Below, piece after piece: positions 43,773 through 52,695 of a stretch of 64,000 bases of DNA. The DNA is from Io17-Chloro-G2 sp965226915. Lineage in GTDB: Bacteria > Chloroflexota > Dehalococcoidia > Lucifugimonadales > UBA3495. A model generated the notes under the pieces. That model ran no database searches and had not been told where the DNA came from. It saw nothing but the letters and a program-made list of their open reading frames with translations. Within the stretch, counting starts at the first letter, position 1, and each line of letters begins with the position of its first letter. Where the stretch lies: assembly GCA_965226915.1 (NCBI GenBank), contig CBDDEJ010000002.1:1-64000 (forward strand), in the 5' to 3' direction. Both the position numbers and the translations under genes were made by a program.

Positions 43773-44729
43773 ATGTTCGGCCTTTTTAAACGCAACAAAG
43801 AGGAAAACCAGAAGCAGACCCGGGAAGGGGTCAAACGCAGCCAGGAGCGCTGGTTTGGCCGGATCTTGGGACTTTTGCAATCGTCCAAGCTCGATGACGC
43901 CGTTTGGGATGAACTGGAAGAGATACTCATTTCCGCCGACGTGGGCGTGTCCACCACCCAGAACATCATTGATGACCTGCGCGACCAGGTGAACACGAAA
44001 AAACTCGAGGACCCCGATCAACTTTTCGCGAACCTGAAAGAGTCTTTGACTCGGGACCTGGAGAATCAAGAATCGCCCGACATTTGGCTGGATGACGAAG
44101 ATGGCCCGACGCCTTATGTCATCCTGATGGTGGGCGTAAACGGCGTGGGTAAGACCACCAGCATCGCCAAACTGGCTCACCACTTCAAGCAGGCTGGTAA
44201 AAAGGTGGTCCTGGGGGCGGCGGATACCTTTCGGGCGGCCGCGAGCGAGCAACTGGAAATACTCGGGCAACGCGTGGGCGTAGATGTAATAAGCCATCAG
44301 GCCGGTTCCGACCCTGGCGCCGTGGCCTATGACGCTTACCAAGCCAGCCAAGCCAGGAACGCCGACGTGCTGATTGTAGACACGGCCGGGCGGTTGCACA
44401 CCAGGTCAAACTTGATGGAAGAGTTGAAAAAGGTGGAACGGGTCCTGAGACGGCTGGATGCCGGCGCGCCCCATCAAGTGATCCTAACCCTGGACGCCAC
44501 CACCGGCCACAACGGTTTGGCCCAAGCAAAGGCTTTTAAGGAAGCCGTTGGCTGCACCGGGATTTTCCTGGCCAAGCTGGATGGCACGGCCCGCGGAGGC
44601 ATAACGCTGGCCATCGCCCAGGAGTTACAGGTGCCTATCTTGTTCATCGGCACCGGCGAGGGCCTGGATGACATGGCCCCCTTCGACACCAAGGATTTCA
44701 TCGAATCCCTGCTGGAGCCCGTCTCTTGA
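43773..44729 (+). CDS. ftsY: Signal recognition particle receptor FtsY
   Basis: About 318 residues. The N-terminal NG helical bundle (RSQERWFGRILGLLQSSKLD, WDELEEILISADVGVSTT) precedes the SRP GTPase domain with G1 MVGVNGVGKTTSIAKLA, the insertion-box motif AADTFRAAASEQLE, G3 VDTAGRLHTRSNLM and G4 AKLDGTARGG. The acidic A domain is short, here a basic MFGLFKRNKEENQKQ helix that could bind membrane directly. It docks ribosome-SRP complexes at the translocon. The ATG at 43773 is the second of two adjacent start-like codons (TTG ATG). No terminator was recognised after it. Confidence 0.95.
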   Translation: MFGLFKRNKEENQKQTREGVKRSQERWFGRILGLLQSSKLDDAVWDELEEILISADVGVSTTQNIIDDLRDQVNTKKLEDPDQLFANLKESLTRDLENQESPDIWLDDEDGPTPYVILMVGVNGVGKTTSIAKLAHHFKQAGKKVVLGAADTFRAAASEQLEILGQRVGVDVISHQAGSDPGAVAYDAYQASQARNADVLIVDTAGRLHTRSNLMEELKKVERVLRRLDAGAPHQVILTLDATTGHNGLAQAKAFKEAVGCTGIFLAKLDGTARGGITLAIAQELQVPILFIGTGEGLDDMAPFDTKDFIESLLEPVS

Positions 44730-44829
44730 CCAGCGAGCTTGGTCTATTGCGCTGATTTGTCTGTCCGGTTTTGAAACTCACTGACCGTAACGCGCCCTTG
44801 GCATGACTCTTTTTTCGGTTTTATAAAAC

Positions 44830-47271
44830 GTGTTCGACGCTTTTGTGTGGCTTTTAGCGGTCGAGTTGCTGGGTCTCCTGGCCTTTCCCCTGACATTCGT
44901 CCTGTTCCATCGGCTGCCCGACAGAGGATTCACAGTAGCCAAACCACTGGCGTTGATCCTGTTTTCTTACGTCCTCTGGGTTTCAGGATTGACCCATCTC
45001 ATCCCCAACACCAGATTCACCATCATCGGTATATTGGTCGTCTGCGCGATCGTCTCCGCCATAGCACTGAGGCATCAGGCCCCCAGGATTGGGGCGTTCT
45101 TCAAGCAAGAATGGCGTTTGCTGGCAGTAGCCGAGACGGTCTTCCTGTTGTTTTTCGTGCTTTGGGCGGCCATAGCGTCCGAGTCTCCGGCTATCTCTCA
45201 CACGGAAAAGCCCATGGATTTCGGGTTCCTCAACGCGGTCTTGCAGAGCCGTTTCTTTCCCCCGGAAGACCCTTGGCTGGCCGGCCATTCCATCAGTTAC
45301 TACTATTTCGGGCACTTCACCATGGCGCTGGTGACCAAGCTCACCGGAGTTTCTTCCGCCGTTGGGTACAACCTAGGGATAGCCTTGATTCCGGCCCTGT
45401 TGGCCACCGGTTCCCTGGGTCTGCTGTACAACCTCATCCGGCTTTCGGGCGCCGCAAGAGCTAGGGCCATCCGGTTCGCCCTCGCGGCGCCGGCGTTGAT
45501 AATCCTTCTGGGCAACCTGGAAGGCTCCTTGGAATTCATCCACGCCCAGGGTTGGGGAAGCACCGGTTTCTGGGAGTGGGCCGGAATAAAAGGACTTGAT
45601 GGCTTGGGAGGCGGAGCCGCTTCAGGCGCCTTCCCCGGCGACAACTGGTGGTGGTGGCGGGCCACACGTGTCATCGACACGGTAGTCGACGGCCAGAGCC
45701 TGGATTACACCATTACCGAATTCCCTTTCTTCAGCTTCTTGCTGGGCGACCTTCATCCCCACGTTCTAGCCCTGCCGTTCGTGGTCCTCGCCCTCTCTTT
45801 GTGTCTCAACCTGTTTATGAGTGAGGACGCGCCGGGATTGGGCTGGTTGCTCAGGAGGCCGTTGGAGTCTCTGGCGGTGGCCTTCTTCGTGGGGTCGTTG
45901 GCTTTCGTCAACACCTGGGATTTTCCGTTGCTTGCGGCCGTCTTGGGGGCGGTGATCTTGGCCAAAAGCTACACCGCTGAGGGAGGAAACCTGGCCAGCG
46001 CATCGGCCAGAGCCGGTTTGATGTTCACTCCACTCTTGATATTGTCGATAGCCCTGTTTCTGCCATTCTATCTGGGCTTCGGCTCCCAGGCTTCCGGGAT
46101 TCTACCGCTGCAGGACCACCCCACCCGGCCTTTCATGTTTTTCTTGGTGATGGGCCTGTTTTCATTCCTGGGCATTTCCTTCCTGCTGCGCCAGCTTTGG
46201 AGTTTGGGGCTTTCCGGTTGGAGCATCAGTGGGGTGTACAGAACGGATCAGGGAGACGACTCCGGGGATGACTCGCTAGCGGCGGTGGCCGTCGCGCTTA
46301 TCGCCGTGGCGCCGCTGGCATTGTGGATTGCCGCCGTGTCGATGTGGACGTTGCTAACCGGCGGCGCCGCCGCAGCTATGTGGGAAGTGGCGGTCAGGAC
46401 TCTCTGGGTGTTGCCCGGTTTGCTTCTGGCGGCCGTGGCTGGATACAGCGCGCTGCGCCGTTGCCGGTTGCACAATGACCCGGCATCCGCATTTCCTCTG
46501 ATTCTCTTCGCCACAGCTTTCCTGCTGCTGGCGGGCGCCGAATTGTTTTATGTGGCCGACTCCTTCGGCGGCGGATTTCGCCGGATGAACACCGTGTTCA
46601 AGGTGTACTATCAGGCCTGGCTGTTGCTGGGCCTTGTGGGCGCTTACGGCATCTATTACTGGTTTTCCCGCCCCTCGGCAATCCAGGCATCGCCATCCAA
46701 CGGTGTTTGGAGGTGGACTGGCCGGGTGGACCGCCACGTCTGGACCGGGGTATTGGCCGTCCTGGTCCTGGCGTCTTTTTATTATCCGGTAGGCGCGGTT
46801 TTAGACCGCACCGGCTGGCTGGGCGGCAATGACACCCTAGCTAACAACACCCTAGACGGCTTGGAGTTTTTACAAAGCCACCAACCTGGAGAATATGCCG
46901 CAATCCAATGGCTACGCGATGACGCGCCATGGGGCAGGGTCGTAGAGGCGGTGGGCGGAGACTACACTGAATATGGCCGCATATCCTCCAGCACCGGCCT
47001 GCCCACGATTCTGGGTTGGAAGGGGCATGAGCTGCAATGGCGGGGTTCGTCAAGGCCACTGGAAGGCCGAGAGGCAGACGTGGCCACGATCTACCAAAGC
47101 GATGATGAGGAAGAGGTCCGGCGTTTGCTAGACAAATACCAGGTGCGATACGTCTACCTGGGCCGCCGGGAAAAATCGAGTTACGGCGCCGTAAATCTGG
47201 CGAATCACGAGAACCTATTAGGCATCGCATTCACCGGCACAGACGTAATAATATACGAAAGAATTCCGTGA
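44830..47271 (+). CDS. DUF2298 / TIGR03662-type large membrane protein
   Basis: 813 residues with many hydrophobic helices (about 16-18). The region MDFGFLNAVLQSRFFPPEDP followed by WLAGHSISYYYFGHF, then GDLHPHVLALPFVV, is diagnostic of the Chloroflexi/archaea family with a glycosyltransferase 39-like (GT-C) topology. The large C-terminal soluble part starts near LEFLQSHQPGEYAAIQWLRDD, as in related dolichol-phosphate-dependent mannosyltransferases. It probably transfers sugar from a lipid-linked donor outside the membrane; this is inference. The start GTG at 44830 has no clear ribosome site. It is directly followed by the TIGR03663 gene (80 bases on), the usual partner. Confidence 0.88.
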   Translation: MFDAFVWLLAVELLGLLAFPLTFVLFHRLPDRGFTVAKPLALILFSYVLWVSGLTHLIPNTRFTIIGILVVCAIVSAIALRHQAPRIGAFFKQEWRLLAVAETVFLLFFVLWAAIASESPAISHTEKPMDFGFLNAVLQSRFFPPEDPWLAGHSISYYYFGHFTMALVTKLTGVSSAVGYNLGIALIPALLATGSLGLLYNLIRLSGAARARAIRFALAAPALIILLGNLEGSLEFIHAQGWGSTGFWEWAGIKGLDGLGGGAASGAFPGDNWWWWRATRVIDTVVDGQSLDYTITEFPFFSFLLGDLHPHVLALPFVVLALSLCLNLFMSEDAPGLGWLLRRPLESLAVAFFVGSLAFVNTWDFPLLAAVLGAVILAKSYTAEGGNLASASARAGLMFTPLLILSIALFLPFYLGFGSQASGILPLQDHPTRPFMFFLVMGLFSFLGISFLLRQLWSLGLSGWSISGVYRTDQGDDSGDDSLAAVAVALIAVAPLALWIAAVSMWTLLTGGAAAAMWEVAVRTLWVLPGLLLAAVAGYSALRRCRLHNDPASAFPLILFATAFLLLAGAELFYVADSFGGGFRRMNTVFKVYYQAWLLLGLVGAYGIYYWFSRPSAIQASPSNGVWRWTGRVDRHVWTGVLAVLVLASFYYPVGAVLDRTGWLGGNDTLANNTLDGLEFLQSHQPGEYAAIQWLRDDAPWGRVVEAVGGDYTEYGRISSSTGLPTILGWKGHELQWRGSSRPLEGREADVATIYQSDDEEEVRRLLDKYQVRYVYLGRREKSSYGAVNLANHENLLGIAFTGTDVIIYERIP

Positions 47272-47350
47272 CCCCGCTGGACCATTCAAATATCTTGAAG
47301 ATCACCAAATCCTCCGAACCGGATATCCGCCCCTCAACCGTGATTTCAAT

Positions 47351-49978
47351 ATGAGCCCTGACACTTCATCCCTGGGGTCTCCGTCCACCACCGGAACCTT
47401 CACCAAGATATTTAGCCGTCTGCGGTTGAGCTTGCGTTTGGGGTGGACCGAGGCTGGATTTATCGCGTTGGTTCTGGGCGCTCTGGGCTTACGGCTCAAG
47501 GACCTTGCTGACCGGACGATGCACTACGACGAGGCCATCCACCTTCAGGCAGCCTGGCGCTTGGCCGAGGGTCATGAGTACCTGCATTCGGCCTGGATGC
47601 ACGGACCGTTTCAAATCGAATACACCGCGCTGATATTCTGGATCTTTGGAGACACTGACTTCACCGCCAGAATGGGGTACGCCCTGTTTGGCGCGGCCCT
47701 AGTAGGATTGCCATACTTCCTCAAAGACCACATTGGCCGCACCGGGGCGTTGTTCACCGGGGTCTTGTTAGCGCTGTCTCCGGCGATGCTTTATTTTAGC
47801 CGGTTCGGCCGCAATGACATCATCATGGCCTTTTGGGCGGCGTCGCTGATGGTGCTAATGTGGCGCTACTTTCATGAAGGCAGAAACAGATATCTGTTCA
47901 TGGCGTCGGCGGTCCTAGCCTTGATGTTCGCCACCAAAGAAACCGCCTACATAGTGACCTTGCTCTTTCTCGGAATCACCTTTCTGCTGGGCCTGCCCGA
48001 CCTCGCGGCCTTTGCATTTAAACGGGCTCGCCTGTCCGAGCTAACGGGACCAGCGGGATTTTTCCTCTTGATGTTAACCCTCACCATTCCTCAGTGGATC
48101 CCTATGTTCAGCCTGGCCCAGGACTCCATTGGGTTGGTCTTGGCCAGCCGCGAAGGGGCCGGAGGCGGGCTGGTGGGGGCTCCTCTGTGGGCCGGACGGA
48201 ATCTGCAAATCCCGCTTTTCGCCGGTCCGTGGTGGTTCGAGGTCTTTGCGCCGCCGCTGGCGGTGGGCGCTCTGGCCTGGCTGGCAATGCGATCCCGACC
48301 GTCCGGCAGCGCAGGTAATCGGATCCGCCGGCTGGCGCCCAATATAGGCGCGCCGGTGGCGGTTAGCGTGGCCGCGGTGTTTGCCATTCTCAGACCCCTG
48401 AGCGACTGGATTGGCGCCTCGACAATTGACTTGGCCATGGGAGTGGTGCTGGCCGGAGTGGCGCTGGCAGCCTTGGCTATCACCAAGCATCCCTGGCGAA
48501 GAAGTTCGTTGCTGATCCTAGTCCCGGCAGCTCTGACGGCGGTGTATCTGGTGTTGTTTACCGAGGCAATTGATGTTGACCAGGTGGTCCATTGGATATT
48601 GCCCGGCAGCGTGAAGGTCAACGCCGGCGCCGGGGAGATTCCGGTCAACTACCTGGTGGCTGGCGGCCTGTTGCTGGGCGGGCTGGCGCTGTCTATCTAT
48701 TTGGGCGTACGTTGGATGGGCGGCTTGTGGCTAGGAATCGCCGGCGTCTTTTATGTCATATGGGTCACTCTTTACACCACCTTCTTCACCAACATTGCTG
48801 GTATCTTCAGCGGTGTCTGGCAAGGCATGGGCTATTGGATAGCGCAGCAGGACGTGGCGCGGGGCAATCAGCCCTGGTACTACTACTTCGTGGAGCTTTC
48901 TGTGTACGAGTTTTTGCCCTTGGTGTTCGGCGTGGCAGGCGCTGTCTATTTTGTGAAAAAGGGCAACATCTTAGGTGTGGTGATCGCCCTCTGGGCGGCG
49001 GCAAACACACTGATCTACACGATAACCAGCGAGAAAATGCCTTGGCTCCTGGTGAACATCACCCTGCCGTTTATCTTTCTGGCCGGTATCTACCTGGGCA
49101 ACCTGGCCAATATGATCCGCTGGCGGCGCGCGGCGGCCCAAGGCGCCGCGACCATCCTGATACTTGCTCCCGTGGTGGCGGCAGTTGGCTTTTATCTGGG
49201 TTACGCCGCCTTGAATCAGGATCATCCCTTTGGGCCTAGCCAATGGGGGTTATTGGCCAGCATCTGTGTAGTTGCCCTGGCGGCTGCTTTCCTGATTCGT
49301 ATCGCCACCCCCAGGGAGGGTTTGGCCTTGGCCGGATTGGGCATGGCGGGTCTTTTGCTAGGATTCGGCGTTTGGGCGTCCTTCCGGGCAGCCTACACGT
49401 TCGACGACTCCAACGTGGAGATCCTGGTTTACGCCCAAGGCGGGGCCGACCTGCAGGATACTTCTAATGACTTGGACCGCCTGGTGTTCAACGGAGACCC
49501 TCTGGATGCCAAAGTGGTTGTCGACTACGACGTTTGGTATCCGTTCCAATGGTACGTGCGGCACGCCCAGGATGACGATGCGCTGTCTTTTGCTTGTTTC
49601 AAAGGAAAATCCGACGAAGGTTGGAACGACAGCTGCAAGAGGGTGTCCGATGCGCCTGAAGCCTCGGCCCGGCTGTTGACCTTGGGACATGGCGACCGAG
49701 ATAAGGAATACCTGGCCCAATTCGTTAAGCGGGGACCCCTGCAAAACTTGCTCTGGTTTCCCGAGAGCTACCGGCGGCCCGGCGAAAACCGGCAGGACGA
49801 GGGCTCATTTTGGGGGTTTCGCGGGGTCCCCAGCAAGGAGCAATTTTCCAAGGACCTGGCGTTCTTTCGATCATCTGCCACCAGCCGGAAATCCTGGGTC
49901 CAAGTCATGGACTATTGGTTGTTTCGGAAGCTGGAGCGGGAATGGTACGACTCCAAGTACTACAGTTACCTGCCATGA
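47351..49978 (+). CDS. TIGR03663-type membrane protein (GT-C glycosyltransferase / Agl23-like)
   Basis: 875 residues, about 16 hydrophobic helices. The N-terminal GT-C loop shows MHYDEAIHLQAAWRLAEGHE followed by WMHGPFQIEYTALIFWIFG, with the acidic DE pair of polyprenol-phosphate-dependent glycosyltransferases, and FGRNDIIMAFWAA. A periplasmic domain follows the last helices (LVYAQGGADLQDTSNDLDRL, DAKVVVDYDVWYPFQWYVRH). The family is annotated in archaea as Agl23-like and in Chloroflexi as TIGR03663. Together with the preceding DUF2298 protein and the flippase-like and FAD genes downstream it suggests a surface-glycan or glycolipid pathway. ATG 47351 is the start. Confidence 0.88.
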   Translation: MSPDTSSLGSPSTTGTFTKIFSRLRLSLRLGWTEAGFIALVLGALGLRLKDLADRTMHYDEAIHLQAAWRLAEGHEYLHSAWMHGPFQIEYTALIFWIFGDTDFTARMGYALFGAALVGLPYFLKDHIGRTGALFTGVLLALSPAMLYFSRFGRNDIIMAFWAASLMVLMWRYFHEGRNRYLFMASAVLALMFATKETAYIVTLLFLGITFLLGLPDLAAFAFKRARLSELTGPAGFFLLMLTLTIPQWIPMFSLAQDSIGLVLASREGAGGGLVGAPLWAGRNLQIPLFAGPWWFEVFAPPLAVGALAWLAMRSRPSGSAGNRIRRLAPNIGAPVAVSVAAVFAILRPLSDWIGASTIDLAMGVVLAGVALAALAITKHPWRRSSLLILVPAALTAVYLVLFTEAIDVDQVVHWILPGSVKVNAGAGEIPVNYLVAGGLLLGGLALSIYLGVRWMGGLWLGIAGVFYVIWVTLYTTFFTNIAGIFSGVWQGMGYWIAQQDVARGNQPWYYYFVELSVYEFLPLVFGVAGAVYFVKKGNILGVVIALWAAANTLIYTITSEKMPWLLVNITLPFIFLAGIYLGNLANMIRWRRAAAQGAATILILAPVVAAVGFYLGYAALNQDHPFGPSQWGLLASICVVALAAAFLIRIATPREGLALAGLGMAGLLLGFGVWASFRAAYTFDDSNVEILVYAQGGADLQDTSNDLDRLVFNGDPLDAKVVVDYDVWYPFQWYVRHAQDDDALSFACFKGKSDEGWNDSCKRVSDAPEASARLLTLGHGDRDKEYLAQFVKRGPLQNLLWFPESYRRPGENRQDEGSFWGFRGVPSKEQFSKDLAFFRSSATSRKSWVQVMDYWLFRKLEREWYDSKYYSYLP

Positions 49979-50115
49979 CCGGCTTCACTTTGCCTTGTTT
50001 GGCCCAACCAGGCCCATTTACACTGAAATACCCTCCTCGTCCCCGTCGCTTCGAACGGGCGACACGATGATCGGCTAAGGGAAATTGGAAATCAACGGGC
50101 AATGGAACAGATTCG

Positions 50116-50286
50116 TTGTTTTTGCGTGATTGGCGATTTTGGGTTGGCGTGGCGGTCAATGTCCTGTTCCTGGCCATTCTGGTCAACCAGGTGGATTTCG
50201 CCTCAATCCGGCTTTATTCGGAGTCGGTGAGACCCTGCCCATCCACTGGTCCGGCGACCTGGACGAGCTGCAAGACGTGGAATTGA
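50116..50286 (+). pseudogene. N-terminal stub of a second flippase-like gene
   Basis: From a TTG at 50116 the first ~30 codons (LFLRDWRFWVGVAVNVLFLA, then ILVNQVDFA) match the N-terminus of the 52696-53808 protein (FLRDWRFWVGMAVSVLFLGI), about three bases in four identical at DNA level. The frame then leaves the family (SIRLYSESVRPCP) and stops at a TGA at 50284. It appears to be the remnant of a tandem paralogue truncated when the accessory segment 50.2-52.7 kb formed. The remaining bases to 50366 are open in another frame (VELTIRNIQFSTGLVSGGIR) but I recognise nothing there. Confidence 0.6.
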
Positions 50287-50366
50287 CGATCAGGAACATC
50301 CAATTCAGCACAGGCTTGGTGTCTGGTGGAATTCGTGACTCCTTGGGGCCGGCCCACACCGAGTGA

Positions 50367-50749
50367 TAGTCGCTTGGCCCCGTCCGTTGAGGACCACGCC
50401 AGACGACCATCTACGGTCGTGGCTTCACATTAATGGAACCGTCCTTCCAGGGTTTTGTTCCTCTCAGATTTCCCACCACATAGGATCGCATAGGGGTAAG
50501 CCCTAGATTACCCCGTCACTGCTTTATTTTTGGTCCACTCGCAGATAGTTTGGGTTCGTTTCGCATTTTTTGTTAAATCGCCGCTAGTACTAATTGACGA
50601 GATTTTGCTGCAAATGACGAACCACAATTATTGCGCACCGCAAACCACAGGTCTCGGGAAACCTGCTAGCTGGAGAACAACGAAAAAGGCTACATAGGTA
50701 TCGCATATCCATATAGGTACTGGCAACCACATCGGTTTTCGTATTTAAG
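50367..50749. other. Gene-free stretch before the truncated Nudix gene
   Basis: About 380 bases, more AT-rich than the neighbours. It contains GTTTCGCATTTTTTGTT (50558-50574), which resembles, inverted, AACAAAAAATGAAAC at 51118-51132. It also contains TAGTACTAATTGAC (50585-50598), similar in form to the IS630/MITE termini. No gene recognised. Confidence 0.4.
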
Positions 50750-50989
50750 TTAACCAACGTATTGTTTTCCGTCGTTTTCCAACCCGGTTTCTTCAAGGGC
50801 CTCCCGCACACAGGTTTCGGCGATGCTTTCACCCGGATCCATCCCACCGCCGGGAAGGCACCATCGCCCGTTATCTTCCCGGCGGGTCAGTAGCACCTTT
50901 TCCCTGGCTAGGTCAAAGATGACCGCTGTAGCCCCCGGGGCCAGGGCCGCCGTTTTCCCAATCCGGTCGCCGTAAATCAACTCAGACAT
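50750..50989 (-). pseudogene. Truncated Nudix hydrolase
   Basis: 79 residues starting at an ATG at 50989 behind GGAGGAG. The Nudix box is complete: GGMDPGESIAETCVREALEE followed by TGL (GX5EX7REUXEEXGU), preceded by VLLTRREDNGRWCLPGG. The protein stops about ten residues after the box (ENDGKQYVG), while family members usually extend to ~140-160 residues. The sequence beyond the stop in any frame does not look like the missing C-terminal half, so the gene appears cut by the adjacent AT-rich segment. Nudix enzymes hydrolyse nucleoside diphosphates linked to another moiety; this stub could hardly fold fully. Confidence 0.7.
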
Positions 50990-51112
50990 GGAATCTCCTC
51001 CACCTCACGAGAAGTCGACCCAAATTTGGAGTGGATCTGATCACGAAGATAATAGCACTGGCAAAGAAGTAAAATTGCATCCCACGTTCATTTTGGGTTG
51101 CTCGGAAATCTG

Positions 51113-51198
51113 GTAACAAACAAAAAATGAAACGGAATAAGTAGTTATGGGCTTATTCAAGCCCATAACTACTTATTGCGAAACGAAATTTGTTACCT
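51113..51198. repeat. Long interrupted palindrome
   Basis: Nineteen-base perfect arms (51136-51154 and 51159-51177, beginning AATAAGTAGTTATGGGCTT) around a four-base loop ATTC. Outer arms GGTAACAAA (51113-51121) and TTTGTTACC (51190-51198) pair as well, giving a cruciform-capable structure of 86 bases. It overlaps the apparent start of the 51147 ORF. Confidence 0.85.
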
Positions 51199-51653
51199 AT
51201 GACCCTTCCCTTGATGGACCGACTCGCCGGGATATCAATCCGACCGTACTGCTGATTCAGTATGCCGACCATTACACTGCTTTTGTTTCCATTAGCTCGG
51301 ATGAACGATCGGGATATGCCGAGGAAGGCCGGTGGGAAGAGCGATGGAGACAGACCGGGGATGCCGGTTTGTTGTTGGAGAAGGTGATTACTGAACGGAC
51401 CGAAGCCGCCACACAGTGCATCACCCGAGCTTGGGAAAATGCATTCTCATTTCAAGGGAATGCTGAAAGACGATTACTCCCTGGGAACGGATCAAATGGT
51501 GCGTTCAGTGGGAAATCCAATGGGCTCCCTGACCCGTTGGTAAACCTACTCGAACTCGCAGACCTGCCTCATGTTGGCGGTCCAGTTGCGTTGGTAAAAC
51601 CCAATGGCCGCCCAGCCGGAAGCACGGAGGAAGCAGGACTATGGAATCACTAG
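51147..51653 (+). CDS. Hypothetical protein in accessory segment
   Basis: 168 codons open from an ATG inside the loop side of the palindrome. I do not recognise the protein. The first part (PTVLLIQYADHYTAFVSIS, WEERWRQTGDAGLLLEKVIT, then ERTEAATQCITRAWENAF) looks like a genuine mixed alpha/beta protein, while the C-terminus is rich in Gly, Pro and Asn. The apparent start lies in the hairpin and has no ribosome site, so translation may begin downstream. It overlaps the SWIM zinc-finger gene by 13 bases, which suggests one transcript. Function unknown; moderately likely to be a real gene. Confidence 0.45.
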   Translation: MGLFKPITTYCETKFVTYDPSLDGPTRRDINPTVLLIQYADHYTAFVSISSDERSGYAEEGRWEERWRQTGDAGLLLEKVITERTEAATQCITRAWENAFSFQGNAERRLLPGNGSNGAFSGKSNGLPDPLVNLLELADLPHVGGPVALVKPNGRPAGSTEEAGLWNH

Positions 51654-51940
51654 AAACCCAGGATTTCACAATCCGAGAGTTGCGAGATATCGTCGAGAAG
51701 GCTAGCCGCGACAACCCTCATCTGACCTCACGTCTGGAAAAGGCGGCCTTCTTAGTCTTGTTGCGCCCCATTGAGCCTTTGGGAGACCATCACTATCAAG
51801 TAAAGTCGGAGGACGGGCTGAAGTACTACGAAGTCATTAACGGCCATTGTCAGTGCCACGATTATGTGCGTCACGGCCCTGGGCATCCTTGCAAACACCG
51901 GCTAGCACTGGCTAGCATTGGCTATGTCTCAGAGGCTTGA
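51641..51940 (+). CDS. Small SWIM-type zinc-finger protein
   Basis: 99 residues. The C-terminal half reads YYEVINGHCQCHDYVRHGPG and then HPCKHRLALA, fitting the SWIM pattern CxC...CxH (nucleic-acid or protein-binding zinc site). The N-terminal half is helical (FTIRELRDIVEKASRDNPHL). The ATG at 51641 has GGAGGAAGCAGGA upstream. Similar overall design to the 57628-57888 protein, though diverged. Larger SWIM proteins occur with helicases, MuDR transposases and plant FAR1; small stand-alone ones are uncharacterised. It lies between a palindrome and a MITE, so transfer is plausible. Confidence 0.7.
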   Translation: MESLETQDFTIRELRDIVEKASRDNPHLTSRLEKAAFLVLLRPIEPLGDHHYQVKSEDGLKYYEVINGHCQCHDYVRHGPGHPCKHRLALASIGYVSEA

Positions 51941-52224
51941 ATCTTTAGGGCCACCAGCTCCTTTCCCCAGGGGCTCTACGCCGGCAGGTGATGCATTGGG
52001 CCCTAACATCTGAGTAAGGAGAACTCGTGAACTCATTGCGGCCACCGCAACGGCTCCGGTTCCCCGTCTCTGTCGGATTTTTTTGAGCGTCTCTTGACCG
52101 GGAACCGCTGACACCCTACTCACCATTTGTGAAATACTGGGCTCTTCCAGTGCCCTTTCAACCCCAGCCAATTGCACAACATCCTGTTAGACATGGTTGG
52201 GCTCTGCGAGAACACCGTATCCTA
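51941..52224. other. Gene-free stretch left of the MITE
   Basis: About 280 bases with no recognisable gene or structural element. Confidence 0.4.
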
Positions 52225-52371
52225 GTACTACAACGACGCGTTATGAGAAAACACGCTCAGGTCTTCTTCTTCAGCTACGGACCGTTCATCATGGGAGACT
52301 CACACTCGTTCGTTGCCAGCTTCAAAATCCGCCCACGAGTTACCTTGTAGGATAACGCGTCGTTGTAGTAC
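52225..52371. mobile_element. 147-bp MITE with 20-bp terminal inverted repeats
   Basis: GTACTACAACGACGCGTTAT (52225-52244) is perfectly repeated inverted at 52352-52371, and TA lies outside both ends (52223-52224, 52372-52373). It has no coding capacity. The TA target and the GTACT start resemble the IS630-derived MITE at 16982, but the rest of the termini differ, so its transposase is a different one, not in this window. Confidence 0.85.
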
Positions 52372-52373
52372 TA

Positions 52374-52695
52374 GATGTGGTAAGACAGGAAGCAAATTCG
52401 GGGCAAATGCTTTTTGAGGCCGTGTACTGAGTTGAAGGGGTGGAGGAGTTCCATCGCTTTGCAGAACGAATTTGGGAAGAGTGGGAACCGTCTGGGGCTT
52501 TAAAAGAACTCGATGTGGAGGAACTGATGACGTTTCGTTCACGCAGTCGCCCTCAACGCCCACCTCTGTTAGCATGTCGGCGTAGCGGCAGCTGGCCCAG
52601 CCCTGTTTGGTCAGGCGGGGCTCAATCATACTAGGGCTCTTTGGACATCCTGGCTACAGACCAGATCCAAGTGGCCGATCAAAGGATAGGATTCG
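52374..52695. other. Gene-free stretch right of the MITE
   Basis: About 320 bases. A 64-codon open frame (52440-52634) begins with a plausible helical stretch (FHRFAERIWEEWEPSGALKE) but degenerates into Arg/Pro/Ser-rich sequence. I could not support it as a gene; it may be a fragment. Confidence 0.35.

Noticed and set aside
43605..44399. Minus-strand frame opposite ftsY, ending GRERQQLANLESMTNLGRMV and beyond
   Set aside because: The C-terminal part looks protein-like, but most of the frame is antisense to ftsY and no start or ribosome site fits.
52440..52634. 64-codon ORF right of the MITE
   Set aside because: Only its first third looks like protein and it has no ribosome site or recognised family.
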